Positions 12,489 to 21,539 are shown, numbered from the stretch's first letter. The stretch: 21,734 bases of DNA from an uncultured Porphyromonas sp. (GCA_945867245.1 CAMBHQ010000002.1:1-21734); one strand, 5' to 3'. Notes: generated by a model not told the origin, from the letters alone. Numbers and translations: made by a program.

Positions 12489-15400
12489 ATGAGTATATAC
12501 GAAACATCGGTCAAGAAACCGATAACTACGGCACTTATCTTTGTGGCCATTGCCATAATAGGTCTGTTTGCCCTGACGCGTCTACCGGTCGAGCTGATGC
12601 CCAAGAGCGATACGACGGACATCATGGTAATCACGGCTTATCCTGGTGCCAGTGCAGAGGATATAGAGAGTAACGTAACGAAGCTCCTAGAGAATAGTCT
12701 CAATAGTGTCCCTAATCTAAAGCACATCACGAGTAAGAGTAGCGAGAATAGCTCGGTTATTACGCTACAGTTTCAGGCCGGTACACCTACCGACGAGGCG
12801 ACTAACGATACGCGTGATAAGATAGATGCCGTACGCTCTAATCTACCCAAAGGGGCTAATCAGCCGATTATCTTCAAGTTCGGTGCGTCTGATATCCCTA
12901 TTGCTATCCTTGGGGTAGAGAGCCGAGAGAGTAGCGCAGCCCTCAAAAAGATACTAGACAACCAGGTGGTAAACCCCTTGGCACGTCTAGATGGCGTAGG
13001 CTCAGTGTCGGTCGCAGGAGCCTCGGAGCGTGTAGTGCAGGTGTACTGCGACCCCAACAAGCTAGAGGCCTATGGGCTGACACTCGCTGGGGTGTCTCAG
13101 ATAATAGCAGGCGAGAACCTCAATATTCCAGCGGGTCAGATAGACCTAGGCTCAGAGACGAGTACCATCCGCGTTAAGGGAGAGTTTGACGACCCACTGG
13201 AGATGGGCAATATCGTCGTAGCGAGTGTTGGTGGGGGCAACGTCTATCTGCGTGATGTCGCTACGATCAAGGATGCTACGGCAGAGCGCCAGCAGGAGAC
13301 CTATACCAACGGCAAGAGTGGAGCAATGCTTGTCATCAATAAGCAGAGTGATGGCAATGCAGTGGCTGTAGCAGAGCTCGTGCGTAAGGAACTGCCCAAG
13401 CTACAAGAGAACCTCCCCAAGGACATTAAGTTGACGTATATTATTGATACTTCTAGCTTCATCACCAATACGATAGGTAGCCTAGAGGAGACCATCCTCG
13501 TAACCTTCCTCATTGTGATGATTGTCGTATATGTCTTCCTCGGTCGTAGCTCGGCAACGTTTATCGTTGTACTGACGATACCGGTGTCGCTTATCGGTAC
13601 ATTCATTTATCTGATGCTGTCGGATAATTCGCTCAACGTCATCTCGCTCTCATCCCTGTCGATTGCTATCGGGATGGTCGTGGATGATGCTATCGTAGTC
13701 CTAGAGAACATCACGACGCACGTAGAGCGGGGGAGCTATCCCAAGCAAGCAGCCATACATGGTACCAATGAGGTGGGTATCTCGGTGGTCGCCTCTACGC
13801 TGACGATGTTGGCGGTATTCTTGCCCCTGACGATGATCAGTGGGGAGAGTGGTCTGATGTTTCGTCAGCTTGGCTGGATGATCAGTATCGTGATGATTGT
13901 CTCGACAGTGGCGGCACTTTCGCTTATACCTATGCTTTCGTCGCAGATGCTCAAGCGTAACAGCAAGCCTAACCCGATATCAGCTAAGATACTAGCGCCT
14001 TTTGTGCGCTTCTTGGATCGCCTCGACGAGGGCTATGCTCGGGTGCTGGGCTGGTGCGTACGACACCGCCGTATTACGGTGCTCTCGGCGCTGGGGCTAT
14101 TCGTTGGTAGCCTATTGCTCTTTCCCTTTATCAAGACCGAGCTAATGCCCTCTCAGGATTACGGCTTCGTGCAGGTAACTGCAGAATTGCCTGTCGGCAC
14201 GGGGCTAGATGAGACGCGTCAGATCACTATGGATATTGATAATCGCTTGCGTCGGGCGATCAAAGAGATCGATGTAACGAGCATCACTCTAGGGACTTCG
14301 GATGGTAGTGATGCCTGGGCGACGATAGACGATAACGGCACGAATATAGCCACATTCAGTGTGGGTCTGAAGCCCCGAGCAGAGCGCACTCGCTCTCAGG
14401 ATCAGGTGTCAGATGATATGCGTGCTATCCTAGCCGACTATCCACAGCTACGTAGTTATAAGGTGCAGGCTGGTGGTAACGAGGGACAGGGAGGTAACTC
14501 AGTAACGCTAGATATCTTCGGCCACGAATTTATTGAGACCGACTCTATAGCTCGGCTAGTCAAGCGACAACTAGAGGAGCGTCAAGTGGATGGCAAGGCT
14601 CTAGTGAGTGAGGTGTCTATAAGTCGTAAGGACTTTTCTCCGGAGCTAAACTTTGTCTTCGACCGTGAGAAGCTTGCCGAGCATGGCCTGACGCTAGCCA
14701 CAGCCTCTAGCTATCTGAGTGCTGCCGTAAATGGTAACGTGTCTAGTTACTATCGTGAGGATGGTGATGAGTACAAGATTCGTGTGAGTCTGGCACCAGA
14801 GTTCCGACGTTCGCTCGCAGATATTACGAGCATATTGGTGACGACACCTACAGGGGCCCATATTCGCTTAGGAGATTTAGGGCATATTGTGGAGAGCGCT
14901 ACACCACCGACTATTGAGCGCAAGGATCGTTCGCGCGTGATTACGCTGACAATCTCTGGTGCTTCGGGTGTTGTGCTGTCGGACGTTGCCGAGGCGACTA
15001 ATGAGATTATGCAGGCTCAGGCCCTGCCCACAAACATTAGTTACAAAGTAGGTGGTACCTACGAGACGCAGCAGGAGACCTTTGGTGAGCTGACTATGCT
15101 CTTGCTCCTGATTATTATACTGGTGTTTATCGTGATGGCGTCACAGTTTGAGAGCCTGCGTCTGCCCTTCGTGATCATGTTCTCCATTCCCTTTGCCTTT
15201 ACAGGGGTATTCCTCGGGCTAGTGATTACGCAGATACCGCTCGGCTCGATGGCTTTTGTGGGCTTGATTATGCTTGTGGGGATTGTAGTGAAGAATGGTA
15301 TCGTGCTTATCGACTATACCCTTCTCCTACGTGAGCGTGGAGTGGGTATCCGTACGGCGGTAGTCCTCGCGGGCAAGAGCCGTCTGCGCCCTGTATTGAT

Positions 15401-15635
15401 GACGACCTTGACGACGGTCCTCGGGATGGTACCTATGGCCTTGGGCCTCGGTGAGGGGAGCGAGATGTGGCAGTCTATGGGGGTGAGTGTAGCCTTCGGT
15501 TTGACGGTCTCTACCCTCGTTACCTTGGTGCTTATCCCGACGCTATACGCAGCTATGGAGGGGCGCTTTGTCCTACGTGAGCGCCGTACTCTCGAGAGTA
15601 AACTTCGGCGCCGATCTGCCGAGCGCAAGGCTTAG
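12489..15635 (+). CDS. RND-family inner-membrane efflux transporter (AcrB/MexB type)
   Basis: This is a proton-driven drug or solute exporter of the inner membrane. At 1048 residues it has the size of AcrB. A first transmembrane helix near residue 10 leads to a large periplasmic loop (porter and docking domains), a block of helices at about 330-500, a second periplasmic loop, and a final helix block at about 870-1030. The proton relay is intact: Asp399-Asp400 in GMVVDDAIVVLEN and Lys935 in GIVVKNGIVLIDY. The latter motif type and the pump's partners fit a hydrophobe/multidrug (HAE-1) rather than a metal transporter. The substrate is unknown. It closes the operon before a strong terminator. 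Confidence 0.95.
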   Translation: MSIYETSVKKPITTALIFVAIAIIGLFALTRLPVELMPKSDTTDIMVITAYPGASAEDIESNVTKLLENSLNSVPNLKHITSKSSENSSVITLQFQAGTPTDEATNDTRDKIDAVRSNLPKGANQPIIFKFGASDIPIAILGVESRESSAALKKILDNQVVNPLARLDGVGSVSVAGASERVVQVYCDPNKLEAYGLTLAGVSQIIAGENLNIPAGQIDLGSETSTIRVKGEFDDPLEMGNIVVASVGGGNVYLRDVATIKDATAERQQETYTNGKSGAMLVINKQSDGNAVAVAELVRKELPKLQENLPKDIKLTYIIDTSSFITNTIGSLEETILVTFLIVMIVVYVFLGRSSATFIVVLTIPVSLIGTFIYLMLSDNSLNVISLSSLSIAIGMVVDDAIVVLENITTHVERGSYPKQAAIHGTNEVGISVVASTLTMLAVFLPLTMISGESGLMFRQLGWMISIVMIVSTVAALSLIPMLSSQMLKRNSKPNPISAKILAPFVRFLDRLDEGYARVLGWCVRHRRITVLSALGLFVGSLLLFPFIKTELMPSQDYGFVQVTAELPVGTGLDETRQITMDIDNRLRRAIKEIDVTSITLGTSDGSDAWATIDDNGTNIATFSVGLKPRAERTRSQDQVSDDMRAILADYPQLRSYKVQAGGNEGQGGNSVTLDIFGHEFIETDSIARLVKRQLEERQVDGKALVSEVSISRKDFSPELNFVFDREKLAEHGLTLATASSYLSAAVNGNVSSYYREDGDEYKIRVSLAPEFRRSLADITSILVTTPTGAHIRLGDLGHIVESATPPTIERKDRSRVITLTISGASGVVLSDVAEATNEIMQAQALPTNISYKVGGTYETQQETFGELTMLLLLIIILVFIVMASQFESLRLPFVIMFSIPFAFTGVFLGLVITQIPLGSMAFVGLIMLVGIVVKNGIVLIDYTLLLRERGVGIRTAVVLAGKSRLRPVLMTTLTTVLGMVPMALGLGEGSEMWQSMGVSVAFGLTVSTLVTLVLIPTLYAAMEGRFVLRERRTLESKLRRRSAERKA

Positions 15636-15652
15636 CTATCGGATTATATTAG

Positions 15653-15683
15653 AGAGGCTACTGATATCGGTAGCCTCTTTTTT
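15653..15683 (+). terminator. Terminator of the efflux operon
   Basis: The stem AGAGGCTAC (15653-15661) with GTAGCCTCT (15670-15678) is followed by a T6 run. It lies 18 bases after the pump stop codon. Confidence 0.88.
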
Positions 15684-15705
15684 ATTGTTTAATAAGGGGT
15701 GGATG

Positions 15706-15736
15706 TTGTTATATTCGGAGAAACGTATTATTTTTG
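15706..15736 (+). promoter_or_regulatory. Promoter of tonB
   Basis: TTG at 15706-15708 and TATTTTTG at 15729-15736 are 20 bases apart and match the Bacteroidota consensus. The start codon lies 48 bases after the -7 box. Confidence 0.72.
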
Positions 15737-15783
15737 CACAGTATTAGCTATATAGAAGTAGAACATAAAAAACAAATAGCATC

Positions 15784-16488
15784 ATGGAAATTAAGAAGGC
15801 CGCCCATGCAGACCTTGAGAAAAGCAAGGGCCTAAATCTCCTCCTTGGTATCGTGGTAGCCCTCTCGGTACTCTTCGTTGCTTTCCAGTGGCGTAGCTTT
15901 GCTGAAGTGACGGAGCATCAGTATGCTCTCAATCAGGCAGACCTAGAGGATACTATGCTTATTGAGGACTTGCCAGAAGACAAGCCCGAGGAGCCAGAGC
16001 CAGTAGCTCAGCCAGAGCAGCAGATCGAGGCTCAACTCCCCGAAGCCTTTGAGGTCGTATCTAACGACGTTAAGGTTGCGGACTATGTCTTCAAGTCTTC
16101 GGACGAAACCGACAAGACCCTTCCTCCTCCTGCGCCTGTGGCTCCTGCGCCAGTAGAAGAAGAGACAGAAGAAATCTTCGAGGTAGTAGAGGAGTCTGCA
16201 GAGTTTGTCGATGGAGGTATGGAGGGTCTTAATAAGTACCTTGCCAAGAATATCCGCTATCCAGAGGTAGCTCAGGAGTCTGGTATCCAGGGACGTGTGG
16301 TTGTTCAGTTCGTTGTGGAGAAGGACGGCTCGGCTACCGATATTAAGGTGGTGCGTAGCGTAGACCCAGCTCTCGACAAGGAAGCTGAGCGCGTAGTAAA
16401 GTCTATGCCCAAGTGGAAGCCTGGTAAGCAACGTGGTAAGCCCGTACGCTCTAAGTTTACGCTACCCGTACACTTCCGCCTACAGTAA
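15784..16488 (+). CDS. tonB: TonB-family energy-transducing protein
   Basis: TonB couples the inner-membrane proton gradient to outer-membrane receptors. The 234-residue protein has one transmembrane helix (about residues 17-36, LNLLLGIVVALSVLFVAF) after a short cytoplasmic N-terminus. An extended periplasmic linker rich in Pro and Glu spans about residues 50-135. The C-terminal TonB domain begins with GGMEGLNKYLAKNIRYP (from about residue 144) and ends KFTLPVHFRL. The YPEVAQESGIQGRVVV block is the hallmark of this Bacteroidota TonB type. Start and length are normal. It has its own promoter and terminator, and no exbB or exbD lies beside it. Confidence 0.93.
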   Translation: MEIKKAAHADLEKSKGLNLLLGIVVALSVLFVAFQWRSFAEVTEHQYALNQADLEDTMLIEDLPEDKPEEPEPVAQPEQQIEAQLPEAFEVVSNDVKVADYVFKSSDETDKTLPPPAPVAPAPVEEETEEIFEVVEESAEFVDGGMEGLNKYLAKNIRYPEVAQESGIQGRVVVQFVVEKDGSATDIKVVRSVDPALDKEAERVVKSMPKWKPGKQRGKPVRSKFTLPVHFRLQ

Positions 16489-16523
16489 TAGCCCCATGAG
16501 GCGCTATTACGAGCGCAAGTGAA

Positions 16524-16577
16524 ACACAAGTCAGAGGGCTACGATGTCGAAAGGACACCGTAGCCCTCTGTTTGTGT
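16524..16577 (+). terminator. Terminator of tonB
   Basis: The inner stem CAGAGGGCTACG (16532-16543) pairs with CGTAGCCCTCTG (16559-16570). It is extended by ACACAA/TTGTGT outside it and leads into a T-rich tail. Confidence 0.82.
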
Positions 16578-16611
16578 CTAGCCCTATCGTGAGGCTTTTG
16601 CTTGACCGACA

Positions 16612-16642
16612 TTGCGTTATTATTATATAAGTCTTATCTTTG
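16612..16642 (+). promoter_or_regulatory. Promoter upstream of the 16802 gene
   Basis: TTG at 16612-16614 and TATCTTTG at 16635-16642 are spaced by 20 bases, a close match to the consensus. The transcript would carry an unusually long leader of about 150 bases. It may serve the whole 16802-recJ-recQ run. Confidence 0.7.
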
Positions 16643-16657
16643 TGTAATATCGAATAC

Positions 16658-16686
16658 AACGAAGCGAGAGCTGTATGATGCAGTAT
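16658..16686. repeat. Intergenic repeat shared with 8997-9025
   Basis: This second copy starts AACGAAGCGAG and matches 24 of 29 positions in the same orientation. It lies inside the predicted leader of the 16802 transcript. Confidence 0.65.
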
Positions 16687-16801
16687 CCCCTCAGAAGTAG
16701 CTCAGCCTCGAGAGGTCAAGGCCGGGTCTGTGTAGCCCAATGTGCAGCGAAAGAGGGGGGAGTGTAATAGCTCTCGATAAGGTGGAACTAGCAGAGATAA
16801 T

Positions 16802-17647
16802 ATGAAGCTACTAAGGGTTATTGTCATCCTTTTGATAGGCCTGCTGATGCTCCCCGCTCCAAGCGTGGAGGCGGCACGCCCTAAGCGCAAGAAGGCCAAG
16901 ACGACAGCCGTCAAGCAGAAGTCTGGGCGCAAGAAGTCTAAGGCGCGGGTAATAAAGTCTAGCCGAGGGCGTACGAGCACGGCTAGGCGTAAGGGGCGTA
17001 CTCGTGTGCTGAGCCGTGAGGAGTACGAGGCGCGCCGTGCCGAGCTACGCGAGCAGGATAGCATACGTCTACGCATCGGGGGGACACGTCCACTCGATAT
17101 GGGGCAAAACGTGCTACAGGTGGCTAATATAGAGCCGTTAACGCGTCGTTTTAGTAACGCAGATACGACGCTTACACGCAAGGAGATAGAGAGCCTCTAC
17201 TTCATACGTCGTGTCGCTGAGGGGGACAGCATTTTCTTCGGGCAGATATTACCCAAAGTAGACACTGCCATCGCTAAGGGACACTATGCCGATGCTCTGC
17301 GTACGGCAGAGAAGGGTTTGCTCCGTAATCCCATGCATATCGGCCTACTCAAGCGGGCCTGCGACCTCGCCGAGCACGAGGATAGCCCTCGGCTAGATGG
17401 GTATGTGTGGCGTATCTCGGAGCTCTTTTACCTCATACAGCATACTGGGGATGGTAAGACGCCTGCGACAGCCCTGCGTGTGATGGAGGTCGACGATGCT
17501 ATCCTCTACGAGGTCCTCTGGCTAGATACCATCCAAGAGCGTATCATGGAGCGTAGGCTTAGCCCCTCCTCCAAGGGACAGCTACTTACCCTGAGCATAC
17601 GTGACCCCAAAGGACAGATATACAAGAAATACTATCGTATAGAATAG
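16802..17647 (+). CDS. Exported hypothetical protein with a basic N-terminal tract
   Basis: The 281-residue protein has a signal peptide (about 1-24, ending SVEA). A strongly basic region of Lys, Arg, Ser and Thr follows at about 25-70, rare in a periplasmic protein. The rest, from about residue 85, is a folded domain with segments such as TLTRKEIESLYFIRR, a TPR-like helix pair (GHYADALRTAEKGLLRNP), and a C-terminal beta part ending KKYYRIE. The domain resembles DUF4919-type Bacteroidota proteins, which have no assigned role. This match is by recollection. recJ starts 6 bases after its stop, so it is probably cotranscribed with recJ and recQ. That does not by itself imply a repair role. Confidence 0.75.
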   Translation: MKLLRVIVILLIGLLMLPAPSVEAARPKRKKAKTTAVKQKSGRKKSKARVIKSSRGRTSTARRKGRTRVLSREEYEARRAELREQDSIRLRIGGTRPLDMGQNVLQVANIEPLTRRFSNADTTLTRKEIESLYFIRRVAEGDSIFFGQILPKVDTAIAKGHYADALRTAEKGLLRNPMHIGLLKRACDLAEHEDSPRLDGYVWRISELFYLIQHTGDGKTPATALRVMEVDDAILYEVLWLDTIQERIMERRLSPSSKGQLLTLSIRDPKGQIYKKYYRIE

Positions 17648-17653
17648 CGCCAC

Positions 17654-19384
17654 ATGAGTGCCAACTGGGTAACCATTCCCCTCACAGAGCAGCAGGAGCT
17701 AGAGGCCCGTCAGTTGTCGGAGTCCCTAGGGCTCGGTCTCGTCGTGTCTCGTCTTTTGGTGCGTCGAGGGGTCGATACGCCCGAGCTAGCAGAGGACTAT
17801 CTACAGCCCCGACTGGCCAATCAGCCAGACCCCTATCTGATGATGGGCATGGAGCAGTCCGTGGCCTGTCTGCGCTATCATCTGCGTAGCCGTCGGCCTA
17901 TTATGATTACGGGGGATCACGATGTCGATGGTGTTACCTCGGTGGCTCTGGTACATAATGTGCTGAGGGATTTGTTCGGTTGTGCTGGGCGCCTGCACTA
18001 TCATATCCCTAACGAAAAGGATGAAGGCTACGGCATCAGCCGTAATTGCATCGACTGGGCCAAGGCGCTCGGATGCGAACTGATTATCTCTGTAGACACG
18101 GGTATCAAGGCACTAGAGTCTGTAGAGTATGCCCGTAGAGAGGGCTTAGATGTCATTATCTGCGACCACCATCAGCCCGACGAAGTACTCCCTCGGGCGA
18201 CAGCAATCCTCAATCCTAAGCAGCCTGGCTGTAACTATCCTAATGCGCAACTTAGCGCCTGCGGTGTTTGCTACAAGCTCATGCAGGCCTTAGCTCAGAG
18301 CGAGGGTATAGCTCTTACCAAGCTCTATAACTATCTGGACCTTTTGGCTGTCAGTACGGCGGCAGACCTAGTGCCCTTGATTGGGGAGAATAGAGCCTAT
18401 GTAGTGCATGGTCTGCACCAGCTGAGTAGCCATCCGAGCCTAGGTATGCGCGCACTGCTCAGTCAGGTACGTATTCATCCTGGGGATAAGATAGACACGA
18501 GCACTATTATATACAAGATAGCCCCCCGTCTCAATGCGGCAGGACGTATGCAGAACGGGCAGTTGGCCGTAGACCTATTGACGGCCTCTTCGCCCGAGGT
18601 CGCCGAGCGGGCCTGCACCCGCCTAGAGGCTTATAATGACGAGCGTCGCTCTCATGATAGCCGTATGACAGCCGAGGCCGAGGAGCTTATAGCTGCTATA
18701 GAGGACCTCAGTGAGGAGCCGATGCTCCTGCTGTACCGCCCAGACTGGCATGTCGGAGTGATGGGCATCGTGGCGGCACGTATGGCGGAGCGCTACCGCC
18801 GCCCGACCATCGTAATGACACGGGTTGGGGATGAGATATTAGCTTCGGCACGCTCCTTCAGCCCGTACAACATCTACGAGGCTATAGAGTCTTGTCGGGA
18901 CCTACTCAAGAACTTCGGAGGGCATAAGTATGCTGCAGGTCTCACCACAGAGGAACGGCACCTTCCTGAGCTACGTCGCCGTCTGCGGGACTATATGCAT
19001 AGGGGGGAGGTAAAGCAGCAGGAGCGTAACGAAGTATCTGTAGATGCCCTCCTAGCGATAGAGGAGATAACGCCTCGCTTAGTGGAGGAGATACGCCTGA
19101 TGGCTCCCTTTGGACTCAAGAACGAGCGCCCAGTTTTCGTTACAGAACGCATGCGTGATGCCGGGGGGAGTAAGGTCGTGGGGCGCGATGGGCAGCACCT
19201 GCGCCTGAGGATGACAGACCGCTATTGCCGTTACAAGCCTATCGCAGGCATGGCTCTTCGCCAGAGCAATCAAGCGCGTTGGGTCCTTAGTCAGCAGGCC
19301 TTCGGGGTGCGCTACACTTTCGACGACCAGCGAGCTGAGCAGGGTGGGGTACAGCTCTGCGTCCACGAGATATACACACACTAG
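17654..19384 (+). CDS. recJ: Single-stranded-DNA-specific exonuclease RecJ
   Basis: RecJ degrades single-stranded DNA 5' to 3' in recombination and repair, using metal ions. The 576 residues contain the DHH phosphoesterase motifs: Asp88-His-Asp90-Val-Asp92-Gly93 and the name-giving Asp171-His172-His173. The RLNAAGRM stretch and the DHHA1 motif GGHKYAAGL (Gly422-Gly423-His424) follow, and the chain ends in an OB-fold region. In motif I the second residue is His, where the common form is Asp-Tyr-Asp. The acidic ligands are intact, so activity is expected. It begins 6 bases after the upstream gene, and recQ follows 26 bases after its stop. Confidence 0.95.
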   Translation: MSANWVTIPLTEQQELEARQLSESLGLGLVVSRLLVRRGVDTPELAEDYLQPRLANQPDPYLMMGMEQSVACLRYHLRSRRPIMITGDHDVDGVTSVALVHNVLRDLFGCAGRLHYHIPNEKDEGYGISRNCIDWAKALGCELIISVDTGIKALESVEYARREGLDVIICDHHQPDEVLPRATAILNPKQPGCNYPNAQLSACGVCYKLMQALAQSEGIALTKLYNYLDLLAVSTAADLVPLIGENRAYVVHGLHQLSSHPSLGMRALLSQVRIHPGDKIDTSTIIYKIAPRLNAAGRMQNGQLAVDLLTASSPEVAERACTRLEAYNDERRSHDSRMTAEAEELIAAIEDLSEEPMLLLYRPDWHVGVMGIVAARMAERYRRPTIVMTRVGDEILASARSFSPYNIYEAIESCRDLLKNFGGHKYAAGLTTEERHLPELRRRLRDYMHRGEVKQQERNEVSVDALLAIEEITPRLVEEIRLMAPFGLKNERPVFVTERMRDAGGSKVVGRDGQHLRLRMTDRYCRYKPIAGMALRQSNQARWVLSQQAFGVRYTFDDQRAEQGGVQLCVHEIYTH

Positions 19385-19410
19385 ACGTAATCTAAGTAAT
19401 TAAGAGTGCT

Positions 19411-21516
19411 GTGGAGAAGTGGTTGGACGAAGAGCTCGAGCGAGAGGAGCTAGAGACGGACTTGCTCTATGAGTCTGAGCTAGATAGCAGCGAGGCGGAC
19501 GAGACACGCTTCGCTTGGGATGAGTCCTGGGGGGCAGAGCCCGAGGAGCGTGCAGTGCATCAGCCAGTGCGTGATGGCCGGCGTGATGCAGAACGGACGC
19601 CCGAGGAGGTGCTAGAGCGCTACTGGGGGTATCGGGAGTTTCGTCCTCTACAGCGTGATATAGTACAGTCTGCTCTAGAGGGGTATGATACTATGGCTCT
19701 GTTGCCGACCGGAGGGGGTAAGAGTATCTGCTTTCAGGTGCCGGGTCTTATGCGTCCGGGGATCACACTCGTCATCACACCGCTTATCTCTCTGATGAAA
19801 GACCAAGTGGATCATCTACGAGCCCGAGGCATCAAGGCGGCTGCCATTCACTCGGGCCTTACGGGCGACCGCATTCGTCAGACGATGAGCAACTGCCTCT
19901 ATGGGCAATACAAATTCCTATATGTTTCTCCCGAGCGTTTGGCGAGTGAGTCCTTCCGAGCGCAACTGTCAGAGCTTCGTATAGGTCTCCTAGTCATCGA
20001 TGAGTGCCATTGTATTTGCCAGTGGGGTTACGACTTCCGTCCCTCCTATCTCAATATCCTAGAGCTTCGTCACTACATCCCCAATGTGCCTATTATGGCG
20101 CTGACGGCTACGGCTACACCCGAGGTCGTGGAGGATATCCGTCGTATCCTGAGTCTAGGGGATGAGGCCCGCTTCTTCCAGAAGAGTTTTTATCGAGATA
20201 ATGTGAGCTATTCGATACGCTATGCCGACGACAAGATGGGCGAGCTGCAGCGTATCCTCTCACGAGTGCCAGGCTCGGTCGTTATTTACTGTCGCAATCG
20301 CGAGCTATGCCGAGATACGACCCGCTATATCAAGGAAGAGATGGGAGAGACGGCCACTTTTTATCATGCGGGTCTTACCTATACAGAGCGTGAAATCAGG
20401 CAAGAGCGCTGGATGCGTGGCGAATATCGCATTATGGTCGCTACCAATGCTTTTGGGATGGGTATCGACAAGCCTGACGTACGATTGGTTATTCATTTGA
20501 CGATGCCTTCGTCTCTAGAGGAATACTTTCAGGAGGCAGGGCGTGCAGGGCGCGATGGTCAGCTCAGCTATGCTGTAGCTCTGGTGGCTCGCTCGGATAT
20601 TCGCTTGCTTCGTCTAAGGTTTGCGGATGCTTTCCCCGATGAAGAGTATGTGATGTACACCTTCGATATGCTCTGCAACTACTTCGCTGTAGGCGAGGGC
20701 GAGGGTAAGGATCGAGGCTATGACTTCGATATAGAGCATTTTACTCGTGTCTTTAGGATGCGCCCGGCACAGACTAGGTCTGCGATACAGATTCTGGAGC
20801 TCTCGGGCTTTCTGGAGTATCAGAAGGACGATGCAGTCTCCCGCCTGATGATACTCTGTCGGCGCGAGGACCTATACGCCGAGTATGTAGGGCACGATGA
20901 GATTCTGCGGGCTTTACTCAGGCGCTATACGGGATTGTTTTCGGACTACGTCTACATCAGCGAGACAGATCTGTCTCTACTCACAGGGTATACGCATCAG
21001 GAGGTATATGCACAGCTCTCAGAGTTGTCACGCAAAGGGCTTCTGCATTATATCCCCAAGAGTAATGTCCCCCGTATCGTCTTCAGAATACGTCGGGAGG
21101 ACACCCGTTATCTGCGACTAACGGCAGCAGCCTACTATCAGCGCAAGGATCGTATGCGTGAGCGTATCGACTCCGTACTCAACTATGTGAGCCGAGACGA
21201 TACCTGTCGCTCTCGACTCTTATTGCGCTACTTCGGAGAGCGCGCAACGGCTGCTTGTGCCAAGTGTGATGTCTGCTTGCAACGCACGAGTACGGGGCAG
21301 AGGAATTATATCATAGAGGATTGCTATCACTTCCTACGGGAGCAGCAGGAGGCAGGAGCCAAGTACGCTTCGATACAGGACGTTGTGTGGGGCTGTGGAC
21401 ATACAGCCGAGGAGGTTGTAGATGCCTTACGCTATCTGTCGGCTATATCTCTGGAGGGTAAAATAAGCCTTATAGGCGATGTTGTAGAGCTCCGCGAAGA
21501 GCTGGAGAGGGAATAG
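19411..21516 (+). CDS. recQ: ATP-dependent DNA helicase RecQ
   Basis: RecQ unwinds duplex DNA 3' to 5' and supplies strands to RecJ. The superfamily 2 motifs are clear: Walker A GGGKS (about 101-105), DECH at 197-200, NAFGMGIDKPDVR, and EAGRAGRDG. The zinc-binding region has Cys599, Cys616, Cys619 and Cys622. A winged-helix part follows, but no separate HRDC domain is visible after it, so the C-terminus is shorter than in E. coli RecQ. I see no in-frame ATG near the start. The frame is open from 19396 and GTG at 19411 is the best start, with TTG at 19423 as an alternative. The first 60 or so residues are highly acidic and precede the conserved core (ERYWGYREFRPLQ). The neighbouring recJ fits joint action. 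Confidence 0.94.
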   Translation: MEKWLDEELEREELETDLLYESELDSSEADETRFAWDESWGAEPEERAVHQPVRDGRRDAERTPEEVLERYWGYREFRPLQRDIVQSALEGYDTMALLPTGGGKSICFQVPGLMRPGITLVITPLISLMKDQVDHLRARGIKAAAIHSGLTGDRIRQTMSNCLYGQYKFLYVSPERLASESFRAQLSELRIGLLVIDECHCICQWGYDFRPSYLNILELRHYIPNVPIMALTATATPEVVEDIRRILSLGDEARFFQKSFYRDNVSYSIRYADDKMGELQRILSRVPGSVVIYCRNRELCRDTTRYIKEEMGETATFYHAGLTYTEREIRQERWMRGEYRIMVATNAFGMGIDKPDVRLVIHLTMPSSLEEYFQEAGRAGRDGQLSYAVALVARSDIRLLRLRFADAFPDEEYVMYTFDMLCNYFAVGEGEGKDRGYDFDIEHFTRVFRMRPAQTRSAIQILELSGFLEYQKDDAVSRLMILCRREDLYAEYVGHDEILRALLRRYTGLFSDYVYISETDLSLLTGYTHQEVYAQLSELSRKGLLHYIPKSNVPRIVFRIRREDTRYLRLTAAAYYQRKDRMRERIDSVLNYVSRDDTCRSRLLLRYFGERATAACAKCDVCLQRTSTGQRNYIIEDCYHFLREQQEAGAKYASIQDVVWGCGHTAEEVVDALRYLSAISLEGKISLIGDVVELREELERE

Positions 21517-21531
21517 GTTGTAAAAAAGTTG

Positions 21532-21539
21532 TAACTTTG
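21532..21539 (+). promoter_or_regulatory. Possible -7 element of the downstream glycosyltransferase gene
   Basis: TAACTTTG is a full match to TAnnTTTG and lies 15 bases before the next start codon, which would give a very short leader. No TTTG or TTG sits 19-20 bases upstream, so only half of the promoter is supported. Confidence 0.4.

Larger units (their letters stand above)
16489..16801. other. Intergenic stretch: terminator, promoter, long leader
   Basis: No gene is visible in this 313-base gap. It contains the tonB terminator (16524-16577), a promoter (16612-16642), a repeat shared with 8997-9025 (16658-16686), and about 115 further bases of leader before the next start at 16802. This leader shows no riboswitch I can recognise. 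Confidence 0.75.

Noticed and set aside
15943..16431. A 162-codon minus-strand frame opposite tonB
   Set aside because: It lies fully within the clear TonB coding frame. Its Leu/Tyr/Arg-rich content is the complement of the Pro/Glu-rich linker.
16643..16801. The long leader before the 16802 gene as a riboswitch
   Set aside because: I could not find a conserved aptamer core or a terminator-antiterminator pair. The part that is conserved is the dispersed repeat.
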